A stretch of 64,000 bases of DNA from Utricularia gibba (taxonomy: Eukaryota; Streptophyta; Magnoliopsida; Lamiales; Lentibulariaceae): contig CM007989.1 of NCBI GenBank assembly GCA_002189035.1, positions 6,243,501 to 6,307,500 on the forward strand, read 5' to 3'. Position numbers and translations under genes: made by a program. Positions within the stretch are counted from its first letter, which is position 1; each line of letters opens with the position of its first letter. The notes under the pieces are model-generated. The model searched no databases. It saw nothing but the letters and a program-made list of their open reading frames with translations, and was not told where the DNA came from. Positions 36,522 to 49,280 of this stretch are shown here, one piece after another.

Positions 36522-39088
36522 TCAAGATGCCGTTCTCCATTCCATCTCAATCTGGATACGCCCATTCTTGGAGTCGATCAGATGGTACCTCTCGTTTATG
36601 CGTTTGTTGCTCACCACGTCTGATAGATACACATCCAGATACCCAAGAGTTTCCTGCAACAGCATACATGACACTTATCAACAACGTACCAGAGGATTGA
36701 GTGTATATGTAACTTAGCTACCTTAGGATGTAGCAGGCCCATTCCTTTGGAAGTACTAACTACCTCAATATGGACCCTTTCATTGGTGGGCGGTTCCTCG
36801 AGCATGAACTCAAACTTCTGTTCCCATCTGGGATCTCTGTTCTTTTTCACCACCTGCATAATCAGCAAGCCCCCTTATTCTCTGAAACAGGGAGCAGGAA
36901 GTGATGTCGATTCTACGAATCCCACATGCTTCTCACCTTTGTTCTGTGTTCCTCTCCACGGAAGATAAGCCGTACAGATGGGTTGGTATGGTGTTTGCCC
37001 TCCAAATCTTGAGCCTCATGAACAGTGATCACGAGCAAACCACCGCCCTCAGGTGTTCCTTCTGGAGCTTTTTGGACACCATTTGAATCCTCCACATTGC
37101 TAGGCACCTCGTCACCCTTGAAAGGTTTGTAATTGACTTCGAGTACAAGTTGGCCTCGTGATTTCTCATTTTGCGCATCATCTGGATTCAGATTCTTGAG
37201 AAGATCAAGCGTGAGGACCTTTGGTTCCTCTGGGGTCAAGTCCTTAAGTGGAACAACATTCAATCCCATCTTGTCGTGGGATCCAACCTGAGCAAGTGGA
37301 AGTGAAAGCGCCATCAGCTCACTGGCAGAGATATAGAAAAGGAAGGATACATTAGAAAACGAACCTGTTCCCAGTCATAAACCGAGAACTCAAGAAGCTG
37401 CGTTTCAGGATCCTTGACGACGAAGGTGAATTCCTCATTCCATTCCGGATTCAGGTTCTTATGTTTCACACTTGTTTTCTTGGATGGCAGTTTGTCGTCG
37501 CTCATCTTCAGCTTCACATATGGATCAGATGCTCCTAAAAGATCCTTCTTCTTCAACTTTGTTGCTCTAACAACAGTGACATTTAGAAGTCCTACTGGTT
37601 TCAGCTCGGCTCTGGTGGATATAGGAACCCAAGAACATGATCAGAACCTCAACACTTGCTGCATTCATCATTTGAGCAACAAAAACTTACTTCGAAGGAT
37701 CCAATACTTGAACTTCAAGCCTTTTTGGCCATAAATACATATTTGCAACCTGATCTTTTATAGTTTCCTGGAAAACCACACAACTTAAGATAACCAGAGA
37801 ATGCACAACACATAATATAAGATAAATGACTTCAGCTATGGATTTCAACGTTAAGAATGAGAAAAGGTGAATTATATTCACCTGCACAAATCTGTAAGCT
37901 CCGGGAATTGACATCACATCAGCACCAAACAGCTTGACACCGAAGTCTACATGGGGCTACAAGAGAGGATTTGCAATGAAGAAAACCATTTCAAACATCA
38001 GTACTCTTGTGTGAAACTAGATTTTGGTTGATGTTCCTTACCCTCTCCATGAGGGATACATGGATATTAGCAAAACAAGGAAAGCTTGGAACAAGAGGCT
38101 TCAGCGTGATGCGTGGAGAAGCGAATACTTGCAAATCAAGTACCTGACGAAAGACTCGGAAATATTCATCACACATTGCTAGGAATACATTGAACGAACA
38201 TAAAAAAGGCACCAGAAACTGAAGTACCTGGACGGTGGCTTTTAGGCCAAACGCCTTTGCAGCAACTACGATATTAGGATTGGCTGCCCACTTCAAGCCC
38301 AGTTCCATGATCAGTTCCTTTTCTTCAGTGTTATAAACTTTGATACCTGCATTCATAAGTCAGATAAGCAGAAGAGATTTTCAACAGGTGAAGCAACTAT
38401 CAAGTGCGGGGCTGAGGAAACCTTCAAATGTAGGTGGTAGGCTGCCAAGAGTTAAGGTTTCAAAATCCACAGAATCAATTTTGTATTTTGGAATTTGCTC
38501 AGCAACTATAGGGACTGCTATTTTCTTTGCCGTCGTGCAAATAGCCTGAACATTCCCAAAACTTAGTTATCCACACAACTATCCTTCACATCCAAAGCAG
38601 CAACATCACAAGTATACCTTGTTCAAATAAGGCCACATGTGTTCAATGAACCTATTCAGCCAATCAACCTGAAAAGATAGAGGCAACCTTTGTGCAGAAT
38701 GTCTTAGGTAGTGAAATAAACCCCTGCTCATGCTCAGTTTCACATAAAGCATTCAAATTGTAGCAACGAAATCCAACTTACACGGTCATAGTCAGGATTC
38801 TTGATCCAGAGAGGTATTTCTGGGAGAAGTTGCTGCAGACTATTGGCATCTTTCTCTACTAACGGGCGAATTTCAGGATCCTGAACATCAACAATACAAC
38901 ATAACCCCAAAACTAGAATCAATATTTTCAGGGATGTCTCAAGGCAAACAATCAAGCAGAGAAACGTGTTAACCCACCCGTACGTCTGTCGGCTGAAAGT
39001 AGATGAAAAGAAAGTACCCAATAGCAAGACCAATAGTAATCCCTACACCAAACCCTAAAAACCCAAAAATCGTACTTACAAGACCCAT
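36522..39088 (-). CDS. SYT1: Synaptotagmin-1-like ER-plasma membrane tether
   Basis: Twelve exons, complement: 38978-39088, 38782-38880, 38618-38668, 38422-38545, 38228-38346, 38042-38143, 37882-37956, 37691-37767, 37365-37611, 36937-37287, 36722-36853, 36522-36653; 539 residues, close to Arabidopsis SYT1 (541). The N-terminal anchor MGLVSTIFGFLGFGVG spans about residues 1-32. An SMP lipid-transfer domain follows (about 70-250; DPEIRP, LPEIPLWIKNPDYDR, LKWAANPNIV, SFPCFANIHVSLME). C2A has Ca2+-site residues (GASDPYVKLKM, NLNPEWNEEF) and C2B has KHHTNPSVRL and KKNRDPRWEQKF. It ends EMEWRTAS. Such proteins hold ER-plasma membrane contact sites and aid membrane stability. The exon 4 donor (GAAG then GTTTCC) is weak but required by phase. 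No truncation. Confidence 0.94.
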
Positions 39089-41289
39089 CTCCTATCTCTC
39101 CCACCGAGTCACAACAATATCTCACAAATCACAAACATTCATTACATAATATCACGAAATGGGAAAAACGGTGGAACCCAGATCCCAATATCAGAAAAAA
39201 TCCAACACCCAGAAGCCAGAGGAGAGTGAGCAGCGACCACAGAGACAAGGAGAGCTCAAAAAGCGTAAAGGAGCTCTCCCCCTCAGTCCTGGGAAACCCA
39301 ATCCCAACAGGCATCGCGAACAATAAAAGACAGCACAAATGCTCCCTGGTGCTGCGCCTGCCAGGCTGCCAATCCTCGCATTCAACGCAACCCCATCTGG
39401 GATCCGCAGATACCACCCCGTTGTGAGCGCAGAAGCGTCCCTACAACACTCGACAATATGCGCCTCCATGATGGGTGCCTTGTCGGCAAACGGGCGTGAC
39501 GCCTCACGTTTCCGTTGGTTACTTTAAAAATATTTAATATTCGCAATTATCCTCTCCCCCAATTATCATTCAACACGTGCTACCCCCACTTTAATTAACA
39601 ATTTGAATTTCAAGTCAGCTTCCCATCCGTTATTTTATTTTCTTAAAACAGAAAAAAATATATTAAATCAATCCGTATGATTCTTGCCATCGACTCTCGT
39701 GTGCACTTGTAATATATCTCTTTTTAGGTTAACGGTAACCTCTATTGTCCTAGAAATAATAAATTGAAATATAAATCATATATATTTGATATTTTATATC
39801 ATTAATTTATAAAATTATTTCATATGTATGATTTGACTCAATTAAAATAATTATATAATAATTGATGATATGCTGAAAAATGCTTTGTGACATCACACAT
39901 GATAACTATGAATCAATCATTAGTTTTTTATAATCTAAATCATTTTTCAAAATGTGGAAGCAATTTATGCAAAATTTTCTAAAATATTAAGTTGGTTGAT
40001 AATCTTTTAAACATAACAAATAAACTATTTTATTATCTTATTTAAAAACATTCTCAATGACTTAAGTTGTTATTCTATATCTCTATTCTTAATTTTTTGA
40101 TGGTATCATCCTCTTTAAACTCTAATGATAATTTACTTTGTAGTTTGGTCATCATCCGACAAATGATTGAGCAATTAAGATACAAGAAAATAGTAACGTT
40201 GGCTACTATTTTTCGAGCTTAAAATACTTCATTACAAATATGAGATAATTTGATATATATAATATGCTATGCAATTGAATAGTTTGATATTTAATAAATA
40301 TGATACTCTGAGATATATATGACTTCATGTAGAGAGATAAAAGATGTAGTATGTTCTATCAAACTTCTAAATAGTATTAAAAGTTTATATATATGTTGAT
40401 GAAGATAACAATCTATGTTATTTTGCTTTTACATCAAATGTTAAATGGTTATATGTAATTCATAAGCATTGTAATGTAATCTTCACAATATTATTTGGTA
40501 CAAGAGTTGAATAAAAATTCAAAACATAAGATGCAAATTTTTAAATAGTAGATAATCCAATAATAAAAATAATAAAAAAAGTAACACAACGCCTTCAATC
40601 TACTACATTTAAAGATTGAACAATAAACTCTCACTCGCCACCATATGATGTTGAGCAATTATATAAGATCCTTGCCTAAATTTACAAAAAATTGATTCAA
40701 TAGATTAATGATAATCTTTTTTAAATTCATTTTGTACAATTCACATATTTTGCACTACTTGTTTTAAATTAGTAATTAAATGTTTCTCTTTTATTAGTTT
40801 TCATTAGTATTTCAATTTATCACTAATATCTTCTTTTCTTTCATTATTTTTATTTTTATTCATTATTTTTTAATTGGAAAAATCACAATGAAGTGAAATA
40901 TATAAAAAAAATATAAACTTTTTGTAACAAAATATAATAATTATTTTTAAAAATAATAATGACACATGTTAATTATCGATTATACTGATAAAAAATAAAT
41001 TATTTCAACAAACAATATCTATCCATTATTTCAATAAACATAATTATATATATTGTTTTAATAAATAATAGCATATCAATCATAATAAAAATTTATTCTA
41101 TAAACATTCAAATAAATTAACCATAAAAAGTGTTGCACAAAACATACCTTTTCATTTTGATGGCTTCTATATCTGTCGCATACAAGTTTTTCTATAAATA
41201 ACATCGTACACAAATTGGACATAATAATAATGACTCTATTTTTTTGTAAATTTTAAATTATATTTTTTTAATTTCATGTTATTACATTT
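39089..41289. other. Synaptotagmin promoter side, then AT-rich spacer
   Basis: 39089-39530 is GC-richer leader and promoter DNA with spurious open frames on both strands. Beyond it, A/T-rich sequence without recognisable genes. Confidence 0.45.
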
Positions 41290-43600
41290 TCTTATAGATA
41301 AATATGTGGATTATGATTTTGGTTCGACCCAAAATATTGACGGAGATTCATTTTTGAAATTCAGTAATAAAAATAAGTTGGCTTGTGTTGATCACATTCT
41401 TCAAAATTCAGAAGACAAATAAGATATGTTTGACAAAAATACACGTTGTGAGTTGGAGAATAATAATGAATGGCCTCCTAATACAAATTTACACAATATA
41501 GAAAAATAAATGAGTAATCATAAAGTATATACACATAAATAGAAACTAAGATTTAAAGAAAATGATCTTTTTAAAGATAAAAAAAATTTTGTAGACAAAT
41601 TAAAGAATTTTCAATTGAAAATGAAAAGAGTTTATTATTAATGATACTGAGCGACTCCTTAAGATGTATTGTAAACAATTGGACACTCAAAATTATTACT
41701 GCAGAATTCATACATTACATTAAAAATACTTGTGGAAATGAAATATCTCAAAACTTATTAAGTCTCACACATGTAAGCAGCTAGGAGCATGATTCTTTTA
41801 CCAAAGAAATATTGTTTACGACTATATGTTTGAGATACTAAATTTTATATTAAAGTAGACATTAAGATCAAAGTATCAACAATTAATGCAGTTGTGTTAA
41901 CTAAAATTGGTTAGAAGTATCATATAAACGAGCATAGTATAAAATGAGAAAGACATTTGAAAATGTGTATGGTATATTAAAGTAATCAATTAAGAAACTT
42001 TTTACTTTCTTAATTAAGTTGCATTACAAAATCCAAGCATCGTAATCCAATGGAAACTTACGGAAGACGGAGTTATGTTGCGCTATTACTTTAGACGTTT
42101 GAGCCATGTATACATGCATATCAACAAGTTCATCCAGTTATTTTAATCTCTACAACACATTCATATGTGACGTATAGACACAAAATGCTTATTGCAGTGA
42201 TTGTATCTCAATGTGGAAAACTTTTCATACTTGACTTTGCCATGATAAATAAAGAAATTGATGCTTCTTGACTATGGTTTCTAGAGTTTGTGGGAACTTA
42301 TATTGTTTTAGTAAAACCCAAGTATTTAATTTTTTATAGGTGTGAGTCTATTTAAAAAACAGCAACTAAAATTACAATATTCAATGAAGAATTTAGAAAA
42401 TATCGTCACTATTGTTTCACCATTTTCAAGAAAATTTCTTCAACACGTTCAAATTTGAGCCTATTCGAACATTGTTCCTTAAAGCATCATACGTCGATTA
42501 TCTGGAAAAAATTCATAATTATATGAAAAGATCTCAAAACGATAAATATTATAGCTTGGAACTATTTAATGAATATACCTTCCATGGCTTGGATAATATC
42601 TCGCAATGATAGTTGAAGATATAGAATAATGACTATCAACTAAGTCGAAGAAATGAACGGTGTTCTCAAAAAATCATAATATCTTCTACTTATGGCATTA
42701 GCTCATATACCATTAATGTGAGTTTCATGTTTTAAATTTAATGAAAATCTTGTAAATAATAACATGCAAGCCACGTTTGCTTGATATAAGAAATATATTT
42801 CGGAAGGTTTGGAGTTGACATTCGTGGCTCAAATGAAAAATGAAGTATTTTCAACACAAACGTAATGATTGTCTGATCATTGAGACAAACCCAATCCTTA
42901 TTCGAGAATAGAGATTTATGATCGCTATGAAATGATAGTTTATATAACTACCCAAAGTAAAGCAAATATGAAAAATAATGTTTGAGTCGTGCGAAACAAG
43001 GATGGAAAATTCATGTGATGCAAATGACAAAATTATAAAGAACTATATGTATGCACAACACCATAATTTAATAATGTCAATTTATTCAATATGAAAATCA
43101 TGTATTATTTGAACATTGAAAGAGACTTAGAATTGATTAAAAACAATATATAGATTCATACAGTTACAACAACATGTATTGACCATATACAAGGTCTAAT
43201 TCCATACACTTCAAACAGAAAAACATTGGACTCTAGCAATTTTTCTAGTTTATGATTCTAGACTTAAAAAAGTGATTAGATATAGTTGTAGATGATATAA
43301 GATAAATGTGAAAAAGGAAAGAAGCAAAAGAATAATATGAAGACTTGGTGGAAGAACAAATTTTCACAAGATACAAATTAATTCGTATATAACTCTCATC
43401 AAAGCTATTATGCATCTATTGATATATCTTAGTACTATAATTTCAAAAATGATCCTCAATAATCATGATCATCTCTTCAAAAAGTATCTCAAGGCATAAA
43501 CACTAGCTTTGATACTAACTCATCTATTCAATAGATTAGGAAGAAAAAGTCATTAGTTTGTAAATTTTTTGGATTGTTTGTGAAATTGGATTAGATATTA
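41290..43600 (+). pseudogene. Second MULE transposase remnant
   Basis: Plus-strand frames give, in order: VDYDFGSTQNIDGDSFLKF and ENDLFKDKKNFVDKLKNF near 41310-41620, the region before the MULE catalytic domain; a decayed core at 42090-42330; then HHFQENFFNTFKFEPIRTLF and KASYVDYLEKIHNYMK at 42412-42530, the conserved helix block after the core. Later text to 43600 has only traces. Numerous stops make it inactive. The order is collinear with an intact MULE, so it is one decayed insertion. Confidence 0.6.
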
Positions 43601-44809
43601 TCAATATACAAAATATTATTTGAAAAATATGAAAAAGTATGATCAATCGAATTTCACACACAAATATATTTTAACTCAAATAATTGTTACATGTTTATCG
43701 TAATTGTAATAGATTAATATGATATGTGACAATATAAGATCATTGTAATTTCTATGATAATATCACCTTCAACATAAATTTTGGTATGCAAAATTTATTT
43801 TCATTAATTAAAACATGATTATACTCTATATTAATGTGATATGCATATAATATATTTTATAGTTTAAAGTAAAAATAAATTCGAATATTTCATGAAATAT
43901 TATAAATATAAATATATTATTTTTGTTATATCATATAATTATAAAATGAATAATTTCTTTCAAAAATATTTTATGAATTATTTGGTTTTAATAATATAAA
44001 TATTTTTAAAAAAAATCATGAAATATTTATAATAGAAAATGTATTATTTAAATATTTTTATTTATTATATTTGAATGTATACGTTATCATTATATAAAAA
44101 TAATTCAAAAAAAAAAAGAAAGTAAGGTTGATAGTTTTTTACACATACTTAAGGTATTTTATGCATAATGATTGGTTTTAAAATTGAGAATTTTTACAGT
44201 TGATGGTTTTGGAAATGACCCCATCAGCTCATTTTTTTTAATGAGGCCTCTGACACACATCTCACAGATGATCAGCATTTCCCATGCCTACAGCTCAGGT
44301 AGATAGCCCTCAGCCGTCAACATCTCAAGGTTCAACCTTTCTCTTTTCTCAAAGGGTGAGGAGCTCACGAAGCTTTAAGGATCTCCAGTGTACATCCATC
44401 GAATGCGGGTCAAAAACACAGCAAGTATTCATGTAACCGGAGTGTTGTTCATGCTCCAAAACCAAAACAATCAAGTCTGATCATGGTGAGTGTTGTGCGC
44501 GTTCAAATTGCAAATTTTAGCTGCTAAAAAAACAATGTATTGAGGTTCTTGTTGTCTGAATCAATGGCAGTGCCCCTTAGCTACCACTTCTCCACGGTAT
44601 TAGAGGCTCAATGGTCTGTCTCTGAGCAAAGGAAGCAGCAAGAACATAGCAAAAGAAAAGTTATGAATTTGGTCAGTCTCAATGGTCTCTATTTCTCAAT
44701 AATCCTAATAAACCTAGTTACAAAAATGGTAGAAAGCATCCAACTTTCCATCACTACGCCCTCAACAAAACTTGTACTGAGTTTCTACAAGAAACTAGGT
44801 CCAGACATC
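43601..44809. other. AT-rich DNA, then a GC-richer block
   Basis: 43601-44210 is A/T-rich without features. 44220-44810 is GC-richer and includes the 3' flank of the minus-strand gene ending at 44810. A 50-codon plus-strand frame lies at 44284-44436 and is unrecognised. Confidence 0.4.
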
Positions 44810-46524
44810 TCAGAAAGGAATCGCATACGGCAGAGCATACATGTCCATCTCCGGCAGGTATTGCGCTCGAGGCCAAGAGGCTGAGCTGCAGCTGGCGGAG
44901 GGAAGGCATGGTGTCTGTCTTGCCTGCGGTGGGTGATGGCATTTTTCGGACTTCGTCTTGAACAACCAATCCTCACCATCCGAAGGGGGAGGAGCATCCA
45001 AGGGAAGTGGAACCCAGTTGTCTATGAGGTTAGCATACTTCAAATAGGCCTTGTGCTTTTTTCTTGTAGCGGAGTCCAGGGATGATGGTCCAGAGGCGCT
45101 TTTCACTGCATCAGGTGCATCAATCTGATGCAAAATGAGGGGTCTGTGATCTCCTTGGACCTTCGAATGTAAGTTTCGAGAAATGGTGGTTGCTCCACCT
45201 CCAGTGTTCACAGCATTGGCTGTTTCAATCTGATGATCAATGGGCAATCTACGATCTCCTTGTGTCTTAAAATGCAACCTTTGAGAAATAGTGGTTGCTC
45301 TGGATGCGTCTTCCCTAAAAACGAAGTCATTGTTCTTTATATTATGACGAGGCAGCGGATCTTCCTCCTTCCCCGAGGTCGAGCAGGGGTGTTCTTCAGT
45401 AGCTAAAGAATCAGAAAGACTCCGCTTTTTTGTTAACCGTATCCTTACAATCTTTTTATCTGTTAACAAAGGGAATGTCTTGTTAAAATGCTGTGAACAC
45501 AAAGAAAAATCAACCATTTGAGATTAAGATGAATGAATTAAAGCCATTTTACCAGATGAACGACGCTCGCAAGGAATTGGGGATAGGGGCCTCCTCCTAT
45601 TACTACTATTCTCTGTGCTCTCCGAAGAAGAAGTTGGAACATGCAATCTCACAGGCTGCTTAAGTTCCACGGTCACGCCACTCCGTTCCAAGGATTCAGT
45701 ATCAGCTGTAAACTTATGGTCAAGTGTCTTCCCCTTCGTATCAAGCCACTGTTTACCATTTATCTGTCCCTCAGTAGCCTTGTCTTTCTTCCCCTTCCTC
45801 TTACCACTCTTCTCAGTTTTACTATCCCTTCCTTGATCATTCACCCCTTCTTGTTGGAGCTTTAGTGAACAAGAAATATAGAACCAACCCAGGTAAGAAG
45901 TACTGGACCTTGGGAAATTGCAGAAAATTTCACCGAAGGTCGTGCATTTGAAAGGAACAAAGCCATTAAATCTAACACTCGAAAATCCCAATATTTCAAA
46001 CACATAACGACCACGGAAATCACGCCCCACAACGAGCAAAAAATACTTCGTGATATAAAAATGTTAACCGATTACGGTTAAAGAACCAAACAATATTTTT
46101 TACAGGTGATCCACGTTTCATTTTAAAGTATTTTTAGAATTTACAGTTACTTAAAAATTATTCCTTTGGAATGGTAGCAAGTGCACAGGATTCTACAAAC
46201 AGGGTACGCCTCGATGATATATTCGGAAATACTACGCGACGGCGACAAACGCCAGAACTCCCTAGATCCCACAATAACAGTCCAAGGGCAACAACATTAG
46301 GAACCTAGACACGCTACGGAACTTATTTTACGGTAGAATCAAGGGCCTCGTCCACACACAAAAGGGCAAACTAAACCCATATAGGCAAATCGGGAGGACT
46401 CATGCTCGTGGATAAACCAATCATGCTAATTGGTTAAACGAACCTTAGTCGATTGGATCATAGCAGCCTGGCTGTGCCGGCCGAGCGTATGGCCTGGAGG
46501 AGGGTACGGAAAACACCGAGCCAT
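44810..46524 (-). CDS. Plant-specific Lys-rich protein of unknown function, 345 residues
   Basis: Exons, complement: 46444-46524, 45553-45859, 44810-45459; phases close to 346 codons. It starts MARCFPYPPPGH, like a conserved plant family that opens M-RCFPFPPPGY and is often annotated only as Lys-rich or myb-like protein X. Exon 2 is basic and low complexity (SKTEKSGKRKGKKDKATEG). The C-terminus carries the family-like blocks YLKYANLIDNWVPLPLD, DGEDWLF and YLPEMDMYALPYAIPF. Two copies of a 35-residue unit (ATTIS-LH-K-QGD) sit in tandem at 45194-45298 and 45089-45193. The last acceptor (TTAACAG before 45459) was chosen because it keeps phase and avoids an early stop. Exon 1 diverges from the family after PPPG, so its 3' part is less certain. 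Probably nuclear; function unknown. Confidence 0.72.
45089..45298 (-). repeat. 105-bp in-frame tandem duplication within the Lys-rich gene
   Basis: Two adjacent 105-base units encode 35 residues each, about 19 of 35 identical by eye (shared ATTIS, LH, QGD, HQI, AV). Confidence 0.75.
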
Positions 46525-47592
46525 CTTCCAGATCCAAATCGGGAAAACAAAACAGAAAAAAACGGAGTAACTATCCACGCCTAATCAGGCTTCGCCCAGA
46601 TTCACAAGAACACCGCCGGCAACAAGATCTGGGCTACAGGGGATGTGGAAGTTGTCGCTGTCTTGAGACTAGGGTTTCGGAACCCAGAGGCGGAAAACAA
46701 TAACAAAAAATAAGAGAGACGAGAGGCAACTTAATGGAGGGATTGGCGTGGTATTTATAGGCGGCACGGCTTAGGTTCACGCGGTTTTCAAAATGACATA
46801 ATCACCCTTTATTCATAGAATATTTAAAACATTGCCACACGGATCCAGCTGGCTCTCGTTATGGGCCTCTGGCCCAAAAGTAACGCCTGATTCGAATTCA
46901 CGTTTACTTTAAAAAAAAAAAAATTGAATCATCCGCTGGATATTACTTATGAATTATGAAGACTATGAATGTATAGTTTTATTTAATAATTAATTTTGAT
47001 ACATTTATTTATATCTTACCATATCTCATATTAAACCTTACGTATCAAAAGAACCATTCATGAATATTTTGATACATTTAATCTTGTTATTGGCTAAGTC
47101 CAACTCAGGGAAGTTTCTGGAATGAGTTTTATTATTAAAATCTAAATATAGCAATTTGTATCAAAATGACAAGGAATGAAACCATGCAATTAGGTAATTT
47201 TTGCTGCAATTCTACATCTAAAATTGTACATTAGGAGCGGAATATAATTGTTTCCTAATTAAGATTCTAATTTCAATAACTTCTAAAAATATGATAATAT
47301 TATTTTTGGTTTATATTTGATTTGAATTATAAAATACCAAACCATGATCTTACTTTAATTCATCTAACCAACATCAAATCAGTCATCACCGAAATCCAAT
47401 GAAATGAAAACCCATCCAAGTAGTGAGTCGAGGATCATTTACAAAAGCAGTAATTTTTTATCCAAGGTTTCTAAATTAGGAAAAAAAATCGAATTTCAAA
47501 TTTTGACCAACTTATGGAATTTTATGAGAATGAAGCATTTCCATCATTGTTTTAGATTACAAATATATTATTATATAATATTTAGTTCCTTG

Positions 47593-47631
<39 letters not shown>

Positions 47632-47883
47632 CCCTCAAGCACACTTCCGAATTATGGAGATATACCAAACTCTATGCAATGAGATATAGCTTGCAGTAAA
47701 TGCTTTATAGGGCAGGGCGTACTCGCCGCACACAAACACCTACACCGCAGTGTGGATGAGAGTGAGGTACCAAGAGACAGAGCCCCATCCCATCACTTGG
47801 GTTCATTTACTGGAAAACAAAATGCAAGCTACAGGCTGCCAGACCGCGATTCTTGTGCTGTCGGGCTCCTTTGCATGCTTAGC
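46525..47883. other. Promoter of the Lys-rich gene and AT-rich spacer
   Basis: 46525-46900 is GC-richer leader and promoter sequence; TATTTATAGGCGG at about 46752 looks like a TATA box for the minus-strand gene only if read inversely, so is not called. An (AT)n run lies at 47597-47625. 47700-47883 is the 3' flank of the bZIP gene. Confidence 0.4.
47597..47625. repeat. (AT)n microsatellite
   Basis: About 29 bases of uninterrupted AT dinucleotide in the 3' spacer of the bZIP gene. Confidence 0.9.
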
Positions 47884-48566
47884 TTAGAATGAAGCTGTCG
47901 ATGTCCTCCGCAGCGTCTGCTTGTTGCTCTTCTTCTGTGTCTGCTGCTTCACAATTGATTCTTCACGCATCTGCAACGAGGAGTCACATCAGTTCCGTTT
48001 CTGGGCGTTGTTTTAGAGAGATGGAGAAAACCGAGACAGATCCCCAAATGGGGTGAAGTTGACTTGCAAAAAGAAGGGTGTCTTCAGTTGCCTTTTCAAT
48101 CTGATTCTTCAGCTTCGCGTTCTCCTCCATCAGACGCGCCACTCTGGCTTCCAGCTCCAGAGTGTACGCCTGCAAGCCCCGAACAAGCAGCAAAGAAGTT
48201 ACGTTTAGTTGCAGGGCGTTATTCTCGAAGAGAAAGAGAGAGAGAGGCACCTCTTTTCTGGCGCGAGACCTGGCGGCGGATTCCCGATTCTTCATCAGCC
48301 GCTTCATCTTCAGTCCGTCGGCTGTCAACAGGAAAACAAACCTGACTACTCCCCGCTTCGATAACCCATAAAAAAAAAGCATCAATATCAGCGCTAGTAC
48401 CATGACCTCTTTTAGGGAAAGCGTCCCATAACATTGGAGGCTCAAGATGCTCGAAGTCCGCACTCTGATCCTGGATTTCAGGCGGAGCAGGACACCGTGG
48501 CGGTGGCGAGGCGGAGGAGGTTGAGTCAGGAGACAAGGGGGTGAGAAGTGGCCACAGTTGATCCAT
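47884..48566 (-). CDS. FD-like group A bZIP transcription factor
   Basis: Exons, complement: 48401-48566 (or ending at 48407), 48251-48321, 48068-48169, 47884-47970; about 141 or 139 residues. The basic region KRLMKNRESAARSRARKE and heptads YTLELEARVARLMEENAKLK define a bZIP. The C-terminus LRRTSTASF resembles the SAP motif by which FD proteins bind 14-3-3 and FT florigen; FD itself ends TAPF, so Ser replaces Pro here. It would bind ACGT-core sites in the nucleus and probably act in flowering or meristem control. Exon 3 appears to end at a GC donor (TTT then GCAAGTC), the only choice giving in-frame joining to the last exon at its ATGCGTG. Exon 1 has two possible phase-1 donors, GTCATG and GTACTA. 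It is shorter than FD (about 285). Confidence 0.82.
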
Positions 48567-49280
48567 TGTCGGGACTGAAGAGAGACTGTGAGCGAGCTTC
48601 AGGTTTACAGATGTGCTGGCCCCAGCCCCCTTGGGAAGAAGACATGTACAGCCACAGCCAGCAGCATTATGGAAGTTTAATATCTGGCTGCGTCAAGGAC
48701 GATGGGACCCTTGTTTCTTCTTCAGCTTTCATGGACACACCTGCTTTGTGTTTTCTTATGCATTCATTTACTGTTCGACGTTGCGCAAGAGGACAACAGG
48801 TATGGGAACCCCGCCGCACTGGGCAGACGCGGATGCTTGTGACCGATGAGACTAAGACTGAAGCAATCTCCCTGGTGTTGCTGGTGCTCTGTATGGCGAT
48901 TGCCGGAGCACTGCTCTTCACAAGAATCACAAGCAAGAAAATGATACTCCATCCTCCAATTTATGTAACGAATTAGTGAATGAAAGAAAAAAGCACGATA
49001 ACGAATGAAAGAAACAAAGCTGACGAACAGATACCAGAACTCCCACACCATCTCTGAAAAATCCACGATCCCGAGAACTCCATCAACAAAATCAGTAACA
49101 CCAAAAATTCCATCTTTTTAATGCTTTTTTTTTTTTCAGAGTCAATGGAGTATAGATTAACCATCATCATATCTCCCCTCCTCCGGCTGCTTCGTGAAAG
49201 ACTGCTCTCGTATTTCATGCAAAATATGGTGCACGGATATGCCGCAGAACCTGCTTTGTGCTTCAGCAGGAATAGCTTCC
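48567..49280. other. bZIP promoter and LARP1 3' flank
   Basis: About 700 bases between two minus-strand genes. A 142-codon plus-strand frame (48548-48976) overlaps the bZIP first exon and has no recognisable domain; it is treated as chance. Confidence 0.4.

Noticed and set aside
36227-36565. 112-codon antisense frame over the synaptotagmin 3' end
   Set aside because: It reads through the final synaptotagmin exon and 3' flank in another frame with no motif.
39129-39527. Overlapping frames on both strands upstream of synaptotagmin
   Set aside because: GC-richer promoter/leader DNA; translations are Leu/Ser/Cys-rich and unlike any family I know.
48548-48976. 142-codon plus-strand frame with a hydrophobic C-terminal segment
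   Set aside because: It overlaps the bZIP first exon and promoter in antisense, has no family motif, and its composition fits chance reading of GC-moderate DNA.
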